DNA of 64,000 nt, taken from Mycoplasmopsis bovis PG45. GTDB lineage: Bacteria > Bacillota_I > Bacilli_A > Mycoplasmatales > Metamycoplasmataceae. Shown in pieces: positions 59,686 through 64,000 of this stretch. Where the stretch lies: assembly GCF_000183385.1 (NCBI RefSeq), contig NC_014760.1, positions 310,001 through 374,000 of the forward strand, written 5' to 3'. Made by a program: the position numbers and the translations under genes. Each line of letters starts with the position of its first letter. Position 1 is the first letter of the stretch. The notes beneath the pieces are model-generated. The model did no database searches, was not told the origin of the DNA, and saw only the letters and a list, made by a program, of their open reading frames with translations.

Positions 59686-60930
59686 ATGGACAATTTTATA
59701 AAAGTAATTACAACGCAGGGAATGTGAGGGGCTGTTATTTCTACCATTGTCTTTGTTGCAATTGGTTTTGCCGCTACTAGGGCAAAAATAGTAACAAAAG
59801 AGATGAATGGTAGATTATCTAAAATGGTTCTTAACTTCTTTCTACCATTTATGGTGTTTACTGCGTTTATGCAAGGAGCTAGCAAAGAAGATGCTGCTGC
59901 TGTAGGCATTGTGCTAGGTTCAAGCTTAGTTTTCTATATTCTATTTACTTTACTTTCGTATTTATTAGTTAAATTAGCTCCAAAATTCGTTTCATCACGA
60001 ATTAACAGAAAAGCAGAAGAAGTTTATGCATGAAATAATGCAAATGCAACAGATGATTCTAAAAATAACTTAGCAGATATAAAAGCTGAATTGATTGATG
60101 ACTATATGATGAAGCTTATGACGAGTCAATTTATGCTTATCTATGGATCATTGCAATTTTTTGCGCTTCCATTAGTACATTCATTATCGGACGGTGTTAT
60201 TTTTCCAGTGTTCACAAAGGCTCTTTTACAAGTGTGGTGTGTACCATATCTTATTGGTGCTTTTGGCCATGTTCCTATGTTCTTCTCAGAGCAAAAAAAT
60301 ACTAAGAAAACTGTAGGAAAAGCATTTAAGATATTGGCTTTGAATCCAATTATAATTGCTTTATTTATATCACTCTTGCTTTGAGCATTACAATTTATAC
60401 CTGGATTAGATACTAAATTTGTTGGCGTTTATAAAGTGTCAACAGACGGGACAGGGATGACATTTTGAGGTGCATTCCCAACCGCTTTACCTGCATTATA
60501 CAAAACTATGCAAATAGGCACCGGTTTAGTTTCTCCAATTTCATGGTTAGTTATTGGTGGCTCACTTGCCACTGGAAGCATCAGAAAAGCTATTAAGGAC
60601 AAAGATGTTTTAATTACATCTGCACGTAGAATGATCACAGTTCCATTAGTTGTTCTTTTAGTAAGCTATGGTGTTTTTGCTGGCTTTGTTTATGGAAAAG
60701 CTCTTACACCTGAAGTGGCTGCTGGTATCGGTACATTAATTGTGCTTCTTGCTGCAACCCCACCAGCTGGTGTTATATTAATATACTCGGCAGCTAATGA
60801 CAATAAATACACTGTATATATTGCACAAGTATCATCATTAACAACATTACTAGCACTTATTTTCTTGCCATTATGATTGATTATTTCATACTCAACATTT
60901 GGACCAGTATTAAGCTCTATTGTTGCTTAA
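59686..60930 (+). CDS. AEC-family transporter
   Basis: A 414-residue membrane protein of the auxin efflux carrier/malate permease type, with about ten hydrophobic segments in two halves. Helix FLPFMVFTAFMQGASKED in the first half and SPISWLVIGGSLATGS followed by TPPAGVILIYSAANDN in the second fit the family. A central hydrophilic loop (about 100-145) carries UGA Trp. GGAGG precedes the ATG. Beside ldh it may export or take up an organic acid; the substrate is inferred only. Confidence 0.8.
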
Positions 60931-61042
60931 TTTGATATCATAAGTAAAGCAATACATTTTTAAGGAATAACTTATATTTGTAAGTTATTTCTTTTTATTA
61001 TGGAACCAAAAGCAAAATAAATAATATAAAATGTTAATTACT

Positions 61043-62662
61043 ATGAATAAGCTAGATCTAAAAGAAAAATTAGAAAATAAACTTAGAGAGATTGCTTCTG
61101 ATTTAGGCATTCAAAGAAATGTTTTTTTAACAGAATCAAAAAAACATGGTGATCTTAGTACTAATATGGCTTTAGGCAATTCAAATTTAAACCCAATGGA
61201 ATTAGCTAGAAAAATCATTAGTATGATTGACGCTGGTGAGTTTGGAATTAAGAATATGACAGTTGCTAATCCAGGATTTATAAACTTTAGCATTGGTGAT
61301 GATTATTTAGTCTCGGGGGTAAATCAGATTTTACACTTAGGCTCAAATTATGGAAAAGGGAATAAGTTAGGCAAAGTAAATGTTGAATTTATTTCTGCCA
61401 ATCCTACAGGTTTTTTACATGTAGGTCACGCACGGAATGCGGCCGTTGGAAGTACGATTGCAAATATTTTAGAATTTGCAGGCTATAGCGTCAATAGGGA
61501 GTATTACATAAATGATGCTGGCAATCAAATAAATGTATTAGCCAATAGTTTATGAGCTAGATATAAACAAATTTTTTATCCAGACTTTCAAATGCCTGAA
61601 GAATCATATAAAGGTGAAGATATTATTTGAGGTGCTCAAAAGTTTTATGAAAAGTATAAAGATAAGTATAAAGATTGTGAACTAGATACAGAATTAATTA
61701 AGTTAGTTAAAGAAGAAGCAATTAGTATTTTTATGGCTAAAATACAGGAGGATTTGGCAAATTTTGGTGTTAAATTTGATACATATTTTAGTGAAAAATC
61801 ACTATATGAAAATGATGGCGCGAAAATAAAAGAAACAATTAAAAATTTAAAGAATGCATATGAAAGTGATGGCGCTTTGTGACTAAAAACAACAATTCAC
61901 GGCGATGATAAAGATAGAGTTTTAGTTAAAAGTGATGGCTCATATACATACTTTTTGCCTGATATAGTTTATCATCAAGACAAGTATAGAAGAATGGGCA
62001 AAGATGCAACTATTATTAATGTCTGAGGCGCTGATCACTCTGGATATGTTAAAAGAATGCAGTGCGCAGTTAGGGATTTAGGTCTTAATGATAATAATTT
62101 AGTTGTCTTATGTATGCAGTTAGTCAGACTAATAAAAAATGGCGAAGAGTTTAAAATGTCAAAAAGAAAAGGTACAAGCTTCTTTTTGAGTGAATTTGTT
62201 AAGATGGTTGGCAAAGATTCAGCAAGATTTTTACTTTTAGATAGAACTCTTAATTCAAAATTAGATTTTGATATTGATTTAGCTACTAGTCAAAGTAATG
62301 ATAATCCAGCAATATTGGTTCAATATGCTAATGCAAGATGTCACTCCTTAATTAAAAAAGCTAGTGTAGATACAAGTAATTTAAGCGCTATATCATATGA
62401 TAAGCAAAGTGATAACAATCTAATTACAAAGTTATTAGAATTTCCATTAGTAATTGAGAAATCAGCTGATAAATATGCAACGCATTTATTAACGCAATAT
62501 TTAGTTAAATTAGCGAAAGAATTTAATTCATGATATACAAACAGCCCAAAGCTTATTGGTAGCGATAATGAACAAAGCCAAATTGCTTTAGTTAAAGCTG
62601 TAAGTATTACAATAGAAAATGGACTAAAACTTTTAGAAGTTTCGGCACCAACATCAATGTAA
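61043..62662 (+). CDS. argS: Arginyl-tRNA synthetase
   Basis: Charges tRNA-Arg, a class Ia synthetase of 539 residues. An N-terminal Add-1 domain is followed by the HIGH-like HVGHARN after ISANPTGFL, then WGADHSGY-type sequence (Trp is UGA), the KMSKRKG loop ([11 protein letters not shown]) and the anticodon-binding end [10 protein letters not shown]. Another ATG in frame at 61031 is possible; neither has a Shine-Dalgarno sequence, and 61043 gives the usual start. A TATAAA at 61025 suggests a very short leader. Confidence 0.95.
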
Positions 62663-62672
62663 AAGTCATAAT

Positions 62673-62719
62673 AAAAAAAGTAAGCAAACTTATTCAAATG
62701 AATAGTGCTTACTTTTTTT
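62673..62719. terminator. Bidirectional terminator, argS / glycosyltransferase
   Basis: A run plus GTAAGC (62680-62685) pairs with GCTTAC plus T run (62707-62719), between convergent genes. Confidence 0.85.
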
Positions 62720-62725
62720 GTGCTT

Positions 62726-64000
62726 TTAAATTTGCCTTTTGCTTTTGTTTGCTACTCTTTTAGTCATTGAAATATTAGAGAAAGTCATAGCAAAAGGAAA
62801 AAGCAAACAAGGAATAGAAACGATTAATGTCGGCACCACAGTTCCTCACGAAAAGTATGTCAATACTAATGTTGCAGCTCCAAATAAAAATGGAACAATT
62901 GAGTGAATAATTATGTATTTGAAAGGGATTTTTACAGACTCTTTGGGAGTAACTATGAATTTTATTTTTTTATTAAGCAGTCCATTAAATACGGAAAGAA
63001 CAAATGATGTATTCATTGCGGTATAAACTATTGTTGTCAATATAAACACAGGCAAAGCTAAAAGAATATTTTTGCTCTTGGCAAGATTAATTGCACTAAG
63101 TAATAATGAGCCAAGCAGGAAGACCATTCAAATGATTGCAAAGGTTAATTCTTTAGTGCTTACTGTAAAGCCTAGAAAGCCAATAATTAAAAAGTTTATT
63201 AAGAAAAGTAAGGCAAAAACAGGAATTAGTGGCAATGAATAGTGATTTAGTATTAGATCTATTCTTTCAAATCATCTATATTTCGATTTTCTATTTTTCT
63301 TCGCATATTTTTTTATATACTGCACATTACCTGCAGTTCAGCGACATTGCCTTTTCTTTAAGGCTATATAATCATTTGGAAAGTCTTCATAGCAGACAAT
63401 ATTAGGAGCATAAACTATATCATAACCTATTGATTTAATTTCAGCACTCATTGATGTATCTTCAACCAAAATCTGAGGAAAGCCATTAGTTTCACGATAT
63501 ACATCTTTTCTAATTATCATACCATGACCTAACAAAGAATTTTCGCCATAAAGCTGTCTCATGTAATGATGATCTAACGACTGCGTATTAGCTGAAATAG
63601 ACATTAGGTATTGGAAAAGATTTTTGCCTTTTTTATTTAAATGGTAAGCCTGCAATGCACCAATTTTTTCATCAAACTGGAAATACTTAAGCGACTGTGA
63701 TATAAAGTCTGCCGGAATAACTTCATCGCTATCTAAAACAACAAAATAGTCAAAGTCATCATTGTGTTTTAAAAAATTATTCAAGTTGCCAGCCTTAAAA
63801 CCTTCTTTGTTCTCTCTTCTTACAACTTTAAGATTGTGTTTATTAGCAAATTCGTTTACCTTTTCAATATATTTGTTACTCTTACTATCATCCAAAATGA
63901 CTGTTTCATAGTTATTCCAGTGTTGCATCATTGATTTTGATAACGATTCTTCATGAAAATCATCACAAGTACAATAGAGAAGCACAACCTTTTTATTCTT
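62726..64000 (-). CDS. Processive family-2 glycosyltransferase (5' end outside)
   Basis: The 3' part (about 424 residues) of a membrane glycosyltransferase; the frame runs off the right edge. It has the GT2 motifs of cellulose/hyaluronan-synthase-like enzymes: a VILDDSKS turn, VVLDSDE (DxD), LVEDTSMS (ED) and KKRQCRW (QxxRW, Trp is UGA at about 63338). At least four hydrophobic segments follow (for example LIPVFALLFLINFLIIGF and LLALPVFILTTIVYT). Processive GT2 enzymes make and export polysaccharides; M. agalactiae has one (GsmA) for a beta-1,6-glucan. Whether this is that gene cannot be told here. Confidence 0.82.

Overview
The window comes from a mollicute that reads UGA as tryptophan. Conserved Trp residues fall on UGA in TPI (the GNWKM motif), at the C-termini of S14 and S8, and in the IS4-type transposase signature. 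The DNA is strongly A+T-rich, ribosomal genes are tightly packed, and there are many 'SA-x-C' lipoproteins. Two complete 16S-23S operons lie in tandem. The 16S text, the lipoprotein style and the IS4/IS30 elements suggest the Mycoplasma (Mycoplasmopsis) bovis/agalactiae group. That assignment is from memory of the sequences, not from a search.

Layout. 1-3564: end of rplN and the spc-operon ribosomal genes rplX-rplE-rpsN-rpsH-rplF-rplR-rpsE-rplO, closed by a terminator. 3695-5774: a Cof-type HAD protein and a convergent histidine acid phosphatase. 6000-15885: two nearly identical rRNA operons without 5S or spacer tRNA, each with boxA-like leaders, perfect pre-rRNA processing stems and a terminator. 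16126-21584: the spc/alpha clusters resume (secY-adk-map-infA-rpmJ-rpsM-rpsK-rpoA-rplQ). 21759-24380: the ECF energizing module ecfA1-ecfA2-ecfT. 24424-31605: a lipoprotein, tpiA, the deoD-deoA-deoC nucleoside catabolic genes, a Cof HAD and obg. 31675-41020: a seven-gene leftward operon with two surface lipoproteins at its head (a large solute-binding-like protein and a thermonuclease with all three catalytic residues), an ABC ATPase with a roughly 300-residue insert, two MalF/MalG-type permeases, a small membrane protein and a coiled-coil lipoprotein. 41124-42591: an IS4-type element just upstream of that operon. 42968-49022: a small lipoprotein, uvrC, a thioredoxin-fold-like protein, an unknown membrane protein, nfo and another HAD. 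49020-56190: an MFS carrier, an M23-type peptidase lipoprotein, a degenerate aquaporin-like membrane protein, ackA and pta. 56349-57946: an IS30-family element and its flanks. 58041-64000: a free-standing lipoyl domain, an L-lactate/malate dehydrogenase family gene, an AEC transporter, argS and the 3' part of a processive family-2 glycosyltransferase.

How it fits together. Mycoplasmas depend on scavenged nucleic-acid precursors. A surface nuclease and ABC importer lie beside deoD, deoA and deoC, which turn deoxynucleosides into bases and deoxyribose 5-phosphate and then glyceraldehyde 3-phosphate plus acetaldehyde. tpiA, ldh, pta and ackA, also here, can carry such carbon towards ATP and acid end products. 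The most unusual items are the nuclease/ABC operon with its inserted ATPase, the spc operon split by both rRNA operons, an M23 peptidase domain in a wall-less organism, the stand-alone lipoyl protein, the HAD protein lacking its acid/base Asp, and an IS30 element bordered by copies of one arm of an inverted repeat.
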